Assembly (NCBI GenBank): GCA_025331445.1
Contig: JAIWNE010000029.1
Coordinates: 62,001-126,000 of the forward strand
DNA from: Blakeslea trispora
Lineage: Eukaryota; Mucoromycota; Mucoromycetes; Mucorales; Choanephoraceae
Reading direction: 5' to 3'
Length of the DNA: 64,000 nucleotides
Part shown: one piece after another, positions 35,206 through 46,841 of the stretch
Position numbering within the stretch: position 1 is the first letter of the stretch
How the letters are laid out: every line of letters begins with the position of its first letter
Notes under the pieces: generated by a model
Databases searched by the model: none
Told to the model about the DNA's origin: nothing
Seen by the model: the letters and a program-made list of their open reading frames with translations, nothing else
Position numbers and translations under genes: made by a program

Positions 35206-35652
35206 TGCTTTTTTTTTTCTTTTCCATGTACCTTATTCCTTCATTATTGTTAGATAGTTCCATCTGTATATTTTCCGTTCTCTCTTTAGATTTATTGACT
35301 GCATTTTACCTCATCTATTTCTATCTTCATTGCATATTAGAGTAATCTCATTGCCTCAACAAGCTTTGATCTATTTCTTTGCTGAAGTGTTTTTTCTTTT
35401 TCGCATCTTGAGCTTATTTACCCAATTCTGCTTATCAATAAACATTTTCGATTGATGAACAGCACTAATATTGACTTGCTTGCACTCAAATAGCTCTATC
35501 AAGAAGACAGGCTTGCGCAAGTCTCAAACATGTCCACATAACCGTTTTATGGTTTTATTGCAGGAAAGACGTAATCATACACAGTAGAATTGCTAGAGAA
35601 AATAGGCGAAACGTCTGCGCAATCTGCACATCGTACACTATAAGTTTATTTA
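35206..35652. other. intergenic between convergent genes
   Basis: T-rich 3' region of the Zn2Cys6 gene and of the dehydrogenase. A polyadenylation-like aataaa occurs on the plus strand near 35437. No gene. Confidence 0.5.
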
Positions 35653-36458
35653 CTACCAAGGAACAATATCTCCATTGTTTCCAAAGAATTTTCCACTATC
35701 CTTTAAAGTCACCTCTTCCATTTTAGCAATCTGGTTGGCGACTGATTCCTCAACTGTGAGAAGAGCATCTTCACCACCCATATCAGTCTTTACCCACCCA
35801 GGGCATGCAGCATACACAATGAAGTTCTCTTTAGCCAAATGAATAGCAGTAATTTTGGTCAACATATTCAAAGCAGTTTTGGATACACAATAGTCTACAA
35901 ATCCGCCTTTGCCAGGAAGTTGGTCAATAAGAGTAAGAGAGCTAAATGTCGAAGTTGTGTTGATGATCTTTTTAATCTTGTCTTTTCCGCGTTTGCAAAG
36001 CAAAGGAAGGAAAGCTTGATTTACGTCGGACACAGCACATACATTTGTTTCAAAAGTATTCAACATAGCTTCTCTGGTGACGTTCTCGGTAGTTGATTGA
36101 TACTGGCCATTGATTGCTGCATTGTTAAAAAGCACGTCAATACCTTCAGGTGCTTTCTTCTCTATCTCCTTGGCAGCAGACTATAGAAAAAAAAGTGAGA
36201 GAGAGATAAGCTCTATCCTAGCTCTCATAGACAAACAAAAATTTTAATTTTAGTGTTTACCTTGATTGATTCTCTGTCCATATTATCCATCTTGATTACA
36301 ATAACATTTTCATTCTCGGCAAGTTTTTGGAGCTTTTCTGAGGCATCTGGATTACGAGCACAGGCAAATACAAGGTGGCCTTTCGAAGCGAGTTGGCGCA
36401 CTAATTCGAGACCAATGCCACGAGATGTACCAGTAACAACAAAGATAGAGGAAGTCAT
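35653..36458 (-). CDS. short-chain dehydrogenase/reductase (C-factor/sniffer-like)
   Basis: NAD(P)-dependent oxidoreductase of the classical SDR type. Two exons, 36458-36261 and 36180-35653, give 241 aa. The cofactor motif TGTSRGIG (residues 9-16) follows a short beta strand, CARNP and a later acidic MDNMD mark the dinucleotide fold, NNAAING replaces the usual NNAG, and the catalytic site is a Ser in NTTSTFSSL followed by YCVSK (Tyr and Lys). PGWVKTDMGG closes the core. The C-terminus (SGKFFGNNGDIVPW) resembles the short C-factor-like group. The Arg after TGTS suggests NADP(H) preference. Substrate unknown. Confidence 0.9.
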
Positions 36459-38853
36459 TTTTTTTGAAAGTGAGTGGATAAAGAAATCTAGTTTTTTTTA
36501 GTCCTTTTATACATCTCACTTTTTCTTGTCATTCTTTCATTGCCGAAAGCAGCAAATGATGAACCTCCCTTCAATGCTCGTACAAAAAGACAAACAACGA
36601 AAGAAAAGACCATAGGCTAAATTAGCTTGTACCGGGCTTCCTGTCAGTATGCTATTTGCTTTTTGTTTCTTGTGCATCTTCATCTGAGCAAGTTTCCTTA
36701 ATTTTACCACAGAGCTGCTAGTTATGAGATTCTTCATTCTTCGACTTGGTTCTTTATGCCACATAAAAGAATGCTTATTAAGCTAGTGATTAATCAATAT
36801 TTCTTTACTTGAACATCCGAAGTTTTTCCGCAAATATTGGTTGCTCTTTTAAGAACAGCAACAAAGAAATCAAGCAGCAGAAACGATTATCCTATACTTT
36901 GACATGAAGTTTAGCTGAATTGACTTTATGCCATATTGTTTGTAAGCGAATAGGCGCGTGTACTAAATCCTCTTTCTCTGTCTTTTTTTGTTGAAATGCT
37001 TCAACAAAGAAAATCATGACAGCATATGCTCTTGAGAGAAATGAAACGCCGTTTCTTTTTTTGGTAAAGATTAGAACAAAGTGGTCATTGCTAAGAGTGC
37101 GTACACGGCTGATGAATAAAGTTATAGAATGCCGACAAAGGCGTACACGGCTGACGAATAAAGTTATAGAATACACAGATGATTGGCACGCTGATTCTAT
37201 CGCAAAGAGCAAGTATCGACAAACAGCATAGATGGTGACAAAAGTGCAATAGTGTATGTAGGTCTTGAGCGAATCAATAGCAATAAAAGGCAAAAAAGCA
37301 ACTTTTCTCAACGTGTTTTGTACAAGTCAAACATTACTTTGCTTTTGTTCATATCATCCTAGCATCATGCCAGTTTAATTCTATCGGTCAGTTAGCATAG
37401 AATAATATGGAGATTTCTTTCTGTCTTTGATAGTCACCAGATCAGACTGCTCAGCAAACAAGGCTATATATATCATGAAGGAGCCGAGTGTCATAAGAAT
37501 GCCTTGCTCATTTGTCTCGTTGGACCAAATACTCCCAATGATCACTTTAGTTAACCACATCAGTTTAAGCCTATCTAATGAAACACAAAACGATAATAGC
37601 TAAAACAAACCATAGGAAAAAAACCGTACAGAATGCTGAAGTGATATTTGGGCTTGGAGGAGCACAGTTTCATATATCCTGAGGTTTGCATTCTTATATT
37701 GAAATATTCTTGTCAATTTTAGATGAAATTGTAAGGCTTATAACGTGTTTGCTATCCACTCTTTTGATGATCATACTTAGCAAACCTCTTATAAATATCA
37801 CCCTATCAAGAGGGGATTTTCAGGCTATAAACACATGCCTTCTCTTGTCTTGGAAAAAATCACTAAGATGAGGGGGACTTCAAAAGTCCAACCACACTGT
37901 AGAATATTCATTTGAGATGGACACCTTCTTTGCGCTGTGCTCTCTGGCAAAGTACAACACAAAAATCAAGGACATCTCAAACTTTGATCCCCAGCGTTTT
38001 GAAGATGACCAGACATTGATCTTTTAGTTAAGAAAGGGTTATCTCAATATGCGCGTATTCGAGAAAGAAGTAAACTTATTGCTTCCAGCGCCTTTACTAT
38101 TCATAAGTTATTTTACTGCCAGCAAAATTTCATCCAAAAACGTTTTGTCATCTTGCCCTTTGATTTTTCGTAAAGAAGACTTATCATTTTTGGATATGAG
38201 TGTAGAAGGTCAGGCAGATGGTAACAAAGCTGTACCGACAATGGAAAAGTAGCTGGTGAGGAGAGACAGGACATAGAGCTGGTTCTTGTTCTGAACGAAT
38301 ATCAAGTTTTCCGGGACAGCAATAATGATGAGTCCGCTTCTTCTTTAAGTCGTAAAAGTTTGAATTAAGCAGAGCATCATGAATAAACTCACTTGATTTA
38401 AAGATCTTGGTGCGCAAATTCAGTTCAAGAAACTAATATCTGAAAGAATTCCCTAATTTGACCTGATCCAATCAAATCTATTACTTCCTATCTCCTTCTG
38501 TTTTCTTTTTTGACCCAGGAATTTTCCTTCTTTTTTTTTCTTTCCTTTTCTTTTATTTTGAAATAGCTTTTTTTTTTTCTAAACTACTGTAAGTATACTG
38601 TTTTGTCATTGGTTGGGCCGTGCAAGTATATAAAGTGCACAGTAAGCATGTTGCCTTCGAGATCCTGTCTTGGCGAGGTTAAAGTCGCGTTTTGTTATTG
38701 ACCACTTTGCACAGTCAAAGTGGTTGATAATCAAAATATCAACAACACACCTATGTGTATATATACTTGTACATACTTTTTTAGAGAAAGAAGGAGGGGA
38801 GGGACTCGGCTAATATTCAATGGCTAACACATTACTTTCTATAACATTTTTAG
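36459..38853. other. 2.4-kb intergenic region
   Basis: Promoter side of both the dehydrogenase and the FoP-like gene, so any regulation is divergent. Holds the tandem duplication at 37099 and, around 37690-38420, plus-strand fragments in different frames separated by stops that could be a relic ORF, too degraded to name. Confidence 0.45.
37099..37173. repeat. 42-bp period tandem duplication
   Basis: The block starting GCGTACACGGCTGATGAATA at 37099 recurs at 37141 with one mismatch over about 32 bp, ending ...TTATAGAAT in both. Two copies only. On the complementary strand it makes a short repeated peptide, which I do not consider coding. Confidence 0.7.
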
Positions 38854-39515
38854 ATGCCATACAATAACAATCGAAGAGTCAGTAACAATAGCAATAACAA
38901 CAGCAACAGTGGTCGCTCTGTCTCTTATGGTCAAGGCGGATTAAATGAGCGGTAATTTCTTGATGAGAACGTACATATCTTGTAAGCTACATTGTGCTAA
39001 CTTCTTTTTGTAATAATAGATTTAGCCAGTTAGCTCAACGTTCATCTCAATCCCAATATACCAACAACAGCAACAATAACAACACCAATAATACTACAAA
39101 CAAACCAAGTACAGCTAGTGTGTTTAGCCGTCTTCGTGGAGCAAAGCCAGCTGCAACCCGTGTCCGTGCAAAGAGCATCCAGAGCAGATTGGGCAAGACT
39201 GTGAGTGGGGGTGTCCAGAAGCGTGGTGTCAAGGCTACATCCAAAGGCGTCGCAGGAGGTCGTGTTGATAAGCGTACAAATGCTTCCTCCCTAAAGAAGG
39301 GTGTCAAGGCTCAACAAAAGGGCAAGAAGAACGGATCGCAAGACAAGAAAAACCAACAAAAGAAAAAGAAGCCATTGACACAAGAAGAATTAGACAAAGC
39401 CATGGATGCTTATATGATGAAGGACCCCAAGACTGCACAAGCTAAGCTTGATGCTGAAATCAGTAGTTATATGGATGAAGCCAATGACCTGCTTATGGAA
39501 GAAACACTGTCTTAG
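38854..39515 (+). CDS. FoP/Chtop-like RNA-binding protein (mRNA export)
   Basis: Two exons, 38854-38951 and 39020-39515, give 197 aa. The N-terminus is Asn/Ser/Gln-rich, then SVFSRLRGAKPAATRVRAKS and several G-(V/A)-K basic repeats, and a C-terminal segment LTQEELDKAMDAYM (about 147-160) followed by AKLDAEISSYMDEA. This paired L-D-x-x-(L/M)-D-x-YM pattern is the FoP duplication of Chtop/FOP and Aly/REF-related proteins, which work with the TREX complex on mRNA export and with PRMT1. Unlike metazoan Chtop there are few Arg-Gly dipeptides, so arginine methylation is less obvious. A splice acceptor (tttttag) directly before the ATG suggests an intron in the 5' UTR. Confidence 0.75.
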
Positions 39516-40355
39516 TTTTCTTTAACCTGCTTTTTCAGCCTATCGTCCGTGACAGCATTTTGAAGACTTTGAATCCTAATTACAAACAACAATTCCCCCC
39601 TCAAAAAAAAAGAAAGAAAAAAAGGTTAAAAAGAGGAAATACATGGATGGAGATAAGGTGCAAATACCTGTCTTTGGCTTTTTGTCCTATATATATATAT
39701 CTACTCTGCATCCTGTTACAAGAGCAAGCCATGTTAATAAATAGCCAGTTTTCCTCTCAAACGCACCTCAAGTATACAGACAGCTACGCAAACGCATGAT
39801 GCAGCCAAGTCCACAAATCATACATTGCTGTTACATTTACTACATTATTTCTTTTTGTTTTGCATTTGCCTGTTTGACTCTTTGGGCTAAACTTGATTCG
39901 ATCAAATGGGTTTTGACAGCAGTAAAAATAGCAACAATAGCAGCAGTAAGGTGATTTCTAGAAGCATCAGTGCAAGAAGGGATTTTTGGCGAGGATCGTT
40001 ATTTGAGATAGGTTATATATAAGAGAAAAGGAGTATGATGACAGACATTGAATAGAGAGAATGAGAAAGTGTATGAGAAGAGGGCTTAACGAAAGGCGAG
40101 ACATACAAATAGGAGATATGCTTGAAATGTATACATAAAAATCAACATTTCATTTTCTAGATGGGATGTTTTCTTGAATAAATCTTGAAGAAATAAAAAA
40201 AAAAAGACAGAAAAAGGCAAATATGATCAAAAAAAGAAACAATTGGCCCTTTCCGAACCAATCGTCTCTCTCCCTTTTTCTTATTAATAACGGAGTTTAG
40301 ACGCAAGACAGAACCTAATGTGTACAGATTTTCATGTTTGTGTCATTTATTTAAT
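39516..40355. other. intergenic between convergent genes
   Basis: 3' sides of the FoP-like and Rab genes. A-rich and with a TATATATATAT run near 39695. I see no gene. Confidence 0.5.
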
Positions 40356-41307
40356 TTAACAACATCCACCACCGCTCTGAGCCTTTTCTGGCTCCACACC
40401 TCGGGCTGAGCTACCAGCACCATCAGCAGAAGCATGGGTACTGTTGGTGCCGACAGGTGGCGCCAACTTGATAGTGTTTTGTCCACTGATATTTACATTA
40501 TTGCCAGATTCCTTCTGACCAACTGACTTGGGCATATTTTCATAGATTCGTTCAAAGACAGTTTTAAAAGCAGCATCAACATTGGTTGCATCGAGAGCAC
40601 TTGTCTCGAAAAACATCATTTCGGAATCAGCTGCATATTGTGTTGCTTCTTCAGTACTGACGGCACGGGAGGTATCTGCTAAATCGAACTTGTTACCGAC
40701 CAACATAAGAGAAATGCTTTCATCCGAGTGATCCCGGAGTTCTTTTAGCCAATGATCTATGTTTTGGAAAGATGATTGACGAGTAATATCGTATACCAAA
40801 AGAGCACCAACAGCACCACGATAATAACTAAGATAAAAAATAAAATAAGTACTCTAGACATTGTCCCTCTCTCTCTCTCTTTTACTTTACGCTCCTGTAA
40901 TGGCTCTGTAACGCTCTTGTCCACTTGTGTCCCAGATTTGTGCTTTAATTGTATGTTCGCCCTGAATCACAAAAAAAAACTTAGTCTTTGTGTATCGAGA
41001 AATATAATATCTCCACTTACAATTTGGATGTTCTTAGTAGCAAATTCAACACCTAAAAGACAGGAAAGAAAAAAAAAGAGAAGGTCAATATGAACCATTT
41101 TCTTTTTCTTTAGAATGATAGACCTTACCGATAGTACTTTTGGATTCGAGATTAAATTCGTCATTCTACTTTAAAGTTAGAAAATAGCTGACAAATAGCC
41201 TGAAACAAGACACTTACAGTAAAACGCGACAAAAGGTTAGATTTACCAACACTTGAATCACCAATAATGACAATCTTGAATAGGTAGTCGTAATCGTCTT
41301 CAGACAT
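40356..41307 (-). CDS. Rab11/Ypt3-type small GTPase
   Basis: Controls recycling-endosome and late-Golgi vesicle traffic in relatives. Five exons: 41307-41218, 41165-41129, 41052-41021, 40961-40891, 40827-40356; 233 aa. P-loop GDSSVGKS (16-23), switch I STIGVEFATK, the Rab11 signature [24 protein letters not shown] and ETSALD are present. The C-terminus GGGCC is a double-Cys geranylgeranylation site. One oddity: switch II reads DTSGQE rather than DTAGQE (Ser66 at the position of Ras Ala59). The hypervariable region (about 175-225) is long, Asn/Ser/Gly-rich. Spacing and order of the first four exons (90, 37, 32, 71 nt) give unbroken frame. Confidence 0.94.
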
Positions 41308-42128
41308 ATCGAAATAAAGATAAGAAAATAAATGTAAAGAAAAGAGAGAAAAAGAAAGATAAAATAGGGCTGAAAAAAAAATCTAATTTAAAATGAACTT
41401 TCCTTTTTCGCAGAAATATGAATTCCGCTTTTCGAATCAAATCTTTATGAATGGCTACTATTACTTGGAAAATTTTTCGATCCGCATACACTATACACTG
41501 TAGCAGTCATTTTAAATCATAGTGGCAATATCATATGAGGTTTTGGTACATTCAAGCCGGTTTCCGTAACAGCAAATAAGTCTTTTAATATATTACTCTA
41601 ATCAACGAAAAGAAAAAGGAAGAGAAAAAAGAGCCGGACTTCGTCTTGCAGAAAAACAAAACAAAAAAATCTAACAAAATACATGATGTATAGTGCCACT
41701 TTGCAACTGTATAAAAAAAAAGAGAAGCTATTGTACGCAAAGTATTTCATATCTTTTTGCAAAGGAACAGTGTAGACATTTTTGAGATTTTTTTTTTTTT
41801 ACTTTGAATATCAATTTGGCATAAAAGAAATCAACTAGATGAAATCTTCAAGCCATAGTTCGTTTGAGACAGCCAAAGTTCAACGTCCCCTTCTTTTCTT
41901 TTGTAGTTTGTTGCTGAAATGTCTATTTAGAGAGGGCATACCAATTGCTCTTTCCTTCTAAGAAATTAAAACCATTTTTTAACTTTGCTAGTAATTAGTC
42001 TGGATTTCAAGTTCACAGGCTTCTACTGGTGGCTTTGGACTGAGATAGAAATGAGAGAACAAAGGGAGAGCAAGCATTTTTTTTTCTTCTTAACCTTTCT
42101 CTTATTCTTTACTTTCTTTTCTTATATT
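41308..42128. other. divergent promoter region, Rab and CTU2
   Basis: Shared upstream region of the Rab gene (-) and CTU2 (+), with T-rich tracts near both starts. No gene supported. Confidence 0.5.
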
Positions 42129-43796
42129 ATGAAGGCTTCTGATAAAAAGTGCTGCAAGTGTAAGACTGCTGCTGCTACTGTACTTATAAGACAAGCTTGT
42201 TACTGTCAGTAAGTAGTATTTTTCTTTTTTTCAAGCTTTTGTTGCTGCGCTTTCTGATCAGCTGTCAAACTTTTTTTTTTTTCTTTGCAGGTCTTGTTTT
42301 ATTTTTGTTTTCATTGGCAAATACCGTTCCATCTTACTTCGCCTGAAAGACAACAACAGAAAGAATGGAAAGGTTTTGCTTGCATGTTCTGGTGGCCCCT
42401 CTTCAATGTAAGCTTATCTTATTTTGTTATTAACATGTATTCTGATACGAATTGAACCTAGTGCCATGTTAAATTTGACAAAGAATTTTATGCACATTGT
42501 TCCTACCGAAAAGAAGAAAATCCAGCTAATTCCCGAAGCTATTGTATGCCATATTGATGAGAGTAGCTTATTTGAATCTACCGTACGTATTGAAACAATA
42601 TCGAATGACGAAACAAATGACTGATGACTATGTTCATATAGACTGGCTTTTCCGAGAAACTTGAGCAGACAATCAAAGAGAACTACTCTGAATTCGAATA
42701 CTTTAGCTATCGTCTTGAGCAAGTGTTTGGCCCTGAGTTTACAAAGAGCAGTGAATTCAACAAGATCCTCAAATCTACTTCTGGTGGTACAGAGAATAAG
42801 GATTATGAGCATTATGTTCAATGCATCCAAAAGGCTTCAGACAAATCTCTAGCAGAACAGTTAAAGCAACTTTTTTCCAGCATCAAAAAGACATCTGCCA
42901 AGGAAGACTTGTTATGGAACATGAAGATGGCCATGTTGGTTCATGTGGCTAGACGTGAAGGGTAACAAAATAGATTTTGATGGTACCTTTTCTTATCATT
43001 ATTCTCATTTACTTTTTCTTGTAGTTGTATGTATGTATTTATGGCAGACTCTGCCACACGTCAAGCTATCAAGATGATTTCCATGACAAGTAAAGGTCGC
43101 GGTTACAGTTTGCCATTGGACATTGGTGTAGACAACCAACAGAGCTTTTCTGATCTGTGCATCATGAGACCTATGAAGGACATGCTATCAAAGGAGATTG
43201 GGCTATACAATCACTTTTTCAAAATCGATCATTTTGTATTACCACCTTTCAACTTTGGCACAATGATGCCTGCAAAGACTTCTATTGAGCGCTTGACAGA
43301 AGAATTCATTGTTGGCATTGAGCGTGAATTTCCCTCTACCGTCAGCACTATCTGTCGTACTGTTCTCAAGCTGTCTCCTTCAGCTGATATGGACTTTAAA
43401 CGAACATGTGCTATGTGTCTTATGCCTATTGAGGCAGGCAATGCTGAATGGAGAAGACACATCACTGTCACTGATGTCAACGAAACAACAGAGCAAGATA
43501 CGGCTAAGAAGGAGGATGCTTGTTGCAATACTCTAAATGATGGTGGTTGTTGTGGTGGTGGTGGTGATAGCAGTAGTAACTGTAATAGCGACAAAAGCGA
43601 AAAGTTACCCAAGACAGACTTGAATCAATTCTTATGTTACAGCTGTCAAGTAAACTTGAAGGATTACCAAGCTGAATCTATCGAATCCTTACCACCTTAT
43701 ATAAATGAATCTGTTTATGATCAAAGCAGAGATAATCGCTTATTAGATCAAATCAAGGATTTCTTGATAGATGATGATGAAGATGAACAGCAGTAA
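42129..43796 (+). CDS. CTU2: cytoplasmic tRNA 2-thiolation protein 2 (CTU2/Ncs2)
   Basis: Non-catalytic partner of CTU1/Ncs6 in the 2-thiolation of wobble U34 in Lys, Glu and Gln tRNAs, using sulfur from Urm1. Five exons, 42129-42208, 42291-42407, 42462-42582, 42642-42961, 43025-43796; 469 aa. The N-terminus CCKCKTAAATVLIRQACYCQ with a further Cys pair is the CTU2 zinc region; VLLACSGGPSS (about 55-65) is the degenerate PP-loop of this family. Near the C-terminus are CAMCLMPI and LCYSCQ, a second Cys-x2-Cys pair set. Between these lies an unusual insert, DACCNTLNDGGCCGGGGDSS, Cys/Gly-rich. A Lys-poor acidic tail closes the protein. Confidence 0.9.
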
Positions 43797-44056
43797 CAAT
43801 AGATTTGTTTTTGTAATATAGACTAATTAAAAACCTTTTTTTTTTTTTGCTTTCACGATTTTAAGCCTATTTTCTTTATTTTATTATTCTTTATTTATAT
43901 ATTTGTATACATTTAGCTGTGCAACAATGAATTTTAATAAAATAGAAAAGAAGAAAAAAAAAAAAGAGTAAGTAAATTTACCATGGTCTAGAAATGTAAA
44001 GAAGAGAAATGATATATGTGTCATAAGGAAAAAGGGGGGGGGGATACAAGTAAATT

Positions 44057-46841
44057 TTAGGGTGCAGAGTTAAATACCCAAAAGGAAGGTATACCTAATC
44101 TTCCTTTTGTTTCATCATCATGCATAACCTTTGCAATATCTTGCTGCAGATCAAAAAAGGCTGGTTCTTGGTTTAGTGCGTCCCATCGATCACCGAAATC
44201 AGCCAAATGTTTAGCCATCCAGATGCGATTGGCTTCTGTTCTATCCTGGACTGCCTCATCAATCTTTGTCTTGGCATGATGGCTGTGATTAAAAGCAGCT
44301 TGCGCTATATAAGCTAAGGGCTTGAGTCTGGATTTAACAAAAGCTGCATCTGTTGCGGTAAGTTGGGGCAATGCATCTAAATATTTTTTGAGATGAGCCA
44401 CAACCGAATGTGAAATCTGTCCCTGATTGGCTGCTGTGTAATGCCAGATATCTTTAGCGATACCTGCATTTTGAATGCCGCGCGTTAACAGGGTCCAATA
44501 TTGGAGATTTAAAGTTTCATAATGAAGCATGGCTCTCCATTCAGTCGGTTGATCGACCTTGGTGTTGCTGGCCAACAGTCTTCCACGCGTTGAGCTCTCT
44601 TCGTATGGCTGAGATCCATCCTCTCTAAATTGTTTACCGATACGCATACGACAACGATTCGCCACACGTAAGAAGAGCCTTACATCATCTGTAAACGCTG
44701 CCATGGCTGTGATCTGAAGGTCGTACAGAACGCCACGATGATCTGTCATCTGAGCCAAATGAATCCCTGTTGGTGAAGTTACCAGGTATTCCAAGAATTC
44801 TGCAGTGATCGCCTGTAAATCGATGTATTCCTTGTGTGTCAGAGCTTGCATATGTCTCAGCATACGAACACAATCCAACAAGGCTGAGACATCTGTCTTG
44901 GTAAGATCGGATGTGTTGAGAATACGGTTGTTGCTGTATTTAGGTACCACATGAGAGATACGACTGAGACTAGGGAAATAATAGCCTTGATCAGACAAGA
45001 AATCAAGTAGATGACTATCGTCTGGTATACGACGTGCTGAATTGTATTCATCTTCATCCTCGACAGCATATTCGTTCAGGAAATGAACACGAATCAGATT
45101 AGCGGCACCACGGCCGTATTTTTCATTGCCAGTGAAATAATTGGCCATCGTCAAGACAGTGACATTTTGTGATAAGGGTCCTAATTCGTCTTTTTCTGGA
45201 ACAGTATCGAATGGGAGACCATCTTCCTTATCTGTAGTAGAAGAGATGGGTGCTAGCCGCTTTTGGCTTTCTTCCAAAATGATGTTGGCCTTCTCTTCAA
45301 GCTGCTCAACAGCACTACGTACTTCTCCACGCTTCATCCAATAGTCGTATCGTACCTGATTCATGGACTTTTCGTTGAAAAGGAATAATCTGTCATGATG
45401 AAATTTGGTGCGAGCAATACTTTCGTCCAAACTGTCCAGAGAGGATTGAATGGCCATCAATCGATTAAAGGCACGGATGGAAGATGCTTCCTTTTTGTTT
45501 TCTTCTTGAGAGGGGTTACCAGAGAACAGACGAAATACCCAGCCAATGTTTTTAAAGTTGCCCTTGTCTTTACTGTAAGGGCGCTCAGTAGGCTCCCAAG
45601 GAACAGTAGGTCTATTGAGTCGACGATTCTCGAGTGCACCTAAACGCCATAGTAACTCAAGCTAATCAAAAAAAAGTCAACCATACAATATCTTTCTGTT
45701 TTCCTTCTTTCTATTTACCTTGCTTCTTCTACCATAACGCATATTGAGGTTGTATTCTTCAGTGGAATCATGACGAAAGATAATTTGAGGCTCTTCTGGT
45801 GTCTTGGGTCGTTCATCCAGATTGTTCAACAAGACTGAATTGTTCAAAAGACGTGTCATTGGCACTACAAAATATTTGACATCTTGGCCATATCTATTTA
45901 ATTGCGATCTAATCTCTTCGAAACCATTTCTACTGAGGTAACAATTGCCATCAAAAGGCATAATCCATTTCGCATTTGGTATACTTCGTCCATGTTCAAT
46001 TGCTGTGTTGCGACCACCATTCTATACAAAAGTAAATAAGTAAACAAGGTAAATCAAAAAAATAGGTGAGACTTACATTGTTCATAGCATAAAGGTTTTT
46101 GGTATGATAGGTATAATCAAGTGCTCGAAGCTTTGATACTTTAGAGAATCGACGATAATCATCAGAATGAAGGAAATCAGCATCAGGAAACTTTTCGAGT
46201 TGAAAATCGAGTTGTTCGTATTCCTGTTGAATGAAAGGCACACGAATGTATTCCATATTGTATGCGTCCAACAGTCGAATGATAGTAGCCTCATTGATGG
46301 GGTCAATGATACGGTTAAGCAAGAAGATTTTGCGAGTATTAGGGAAACTAGGTTCATGGTCTAAAATGAACTGCAAGTTTGACAGTGTCTGTCCTTCCTT
46401 GTGGCGTGGTGGAAGATCGTTACCGATGATACGATAGAGGATGATCTGATCTCGCTCAACAGATGGTGACATGAGAGGGTTCTCCTTGATGTTCCATTTG
46501 GGCTGTACTGAATCCTGTCTGACAAAGCGGAAGAAGGGGAGGTAGCCAAAGATGAACAAGAGACCTGCTAGAGCAAGAAACAGCTTGAACCATTTGTGAT
46601 AGAGCAACGACGAAGAAGAAAGAAAGAGGTTATGCCTGGTGGTATTGTTGGTAATAAACTTTTTGTCTTTACTGTTGTTATAGAAACCCTTGTCCCTCTT
46701 TGAGGAAGAGGAAGGACCCAAGTCTAGCGAAAGCATTTCTGGGGCAAGATAGGCTTGACTTGATTTTCTATGTTTGGTAATATGTTCTGAAGAAGAAGAA
46801 GCGTTGTTATTTACATCGTGTTTTAAAAAAGGTGGCAACAT
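44057..46841 (-). CDS. type II membrane protein: glycosyltransferase-like domain fused to alginate-lyase-like domain
   Basis: Three exons, 46841-46077, 46021-45719 and 45661-44057, give 890 aa. A cytosolic Ser/Asn-rich tail precedes one membrane helix (about 83-103, WFKLFLALAGLLFIFGYLPF), so the rest should face the Golgi lumen or cell exterior. Residues about 125-350 include ILYRIIGNDLPPRHKEGQTL, KLRALDY, NGGRNTAIEHGR and WIMPFDGNCYLS, a pattern like processive or stealth-type transferases; the catalytic base is not certain. From about 520 to 840 it matches alginate-lyase-type (PF05426) helices: NVTVLTMANYFTGNEKYGRG, then LEYLVTSPTGIHLAQMTDHR and GVLYDLQITAMAAFTDDVRL. A role with glucuronic-acid polymers of the Mucorales wall is inferred. 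Confidence 0.72.

Noticed and set aside
36892..37311. Minus-strand ORF of 139 residues
   Set aside because: Its apparent peptide repeat is just the 42-bp DNA duplication; no start context or domain.
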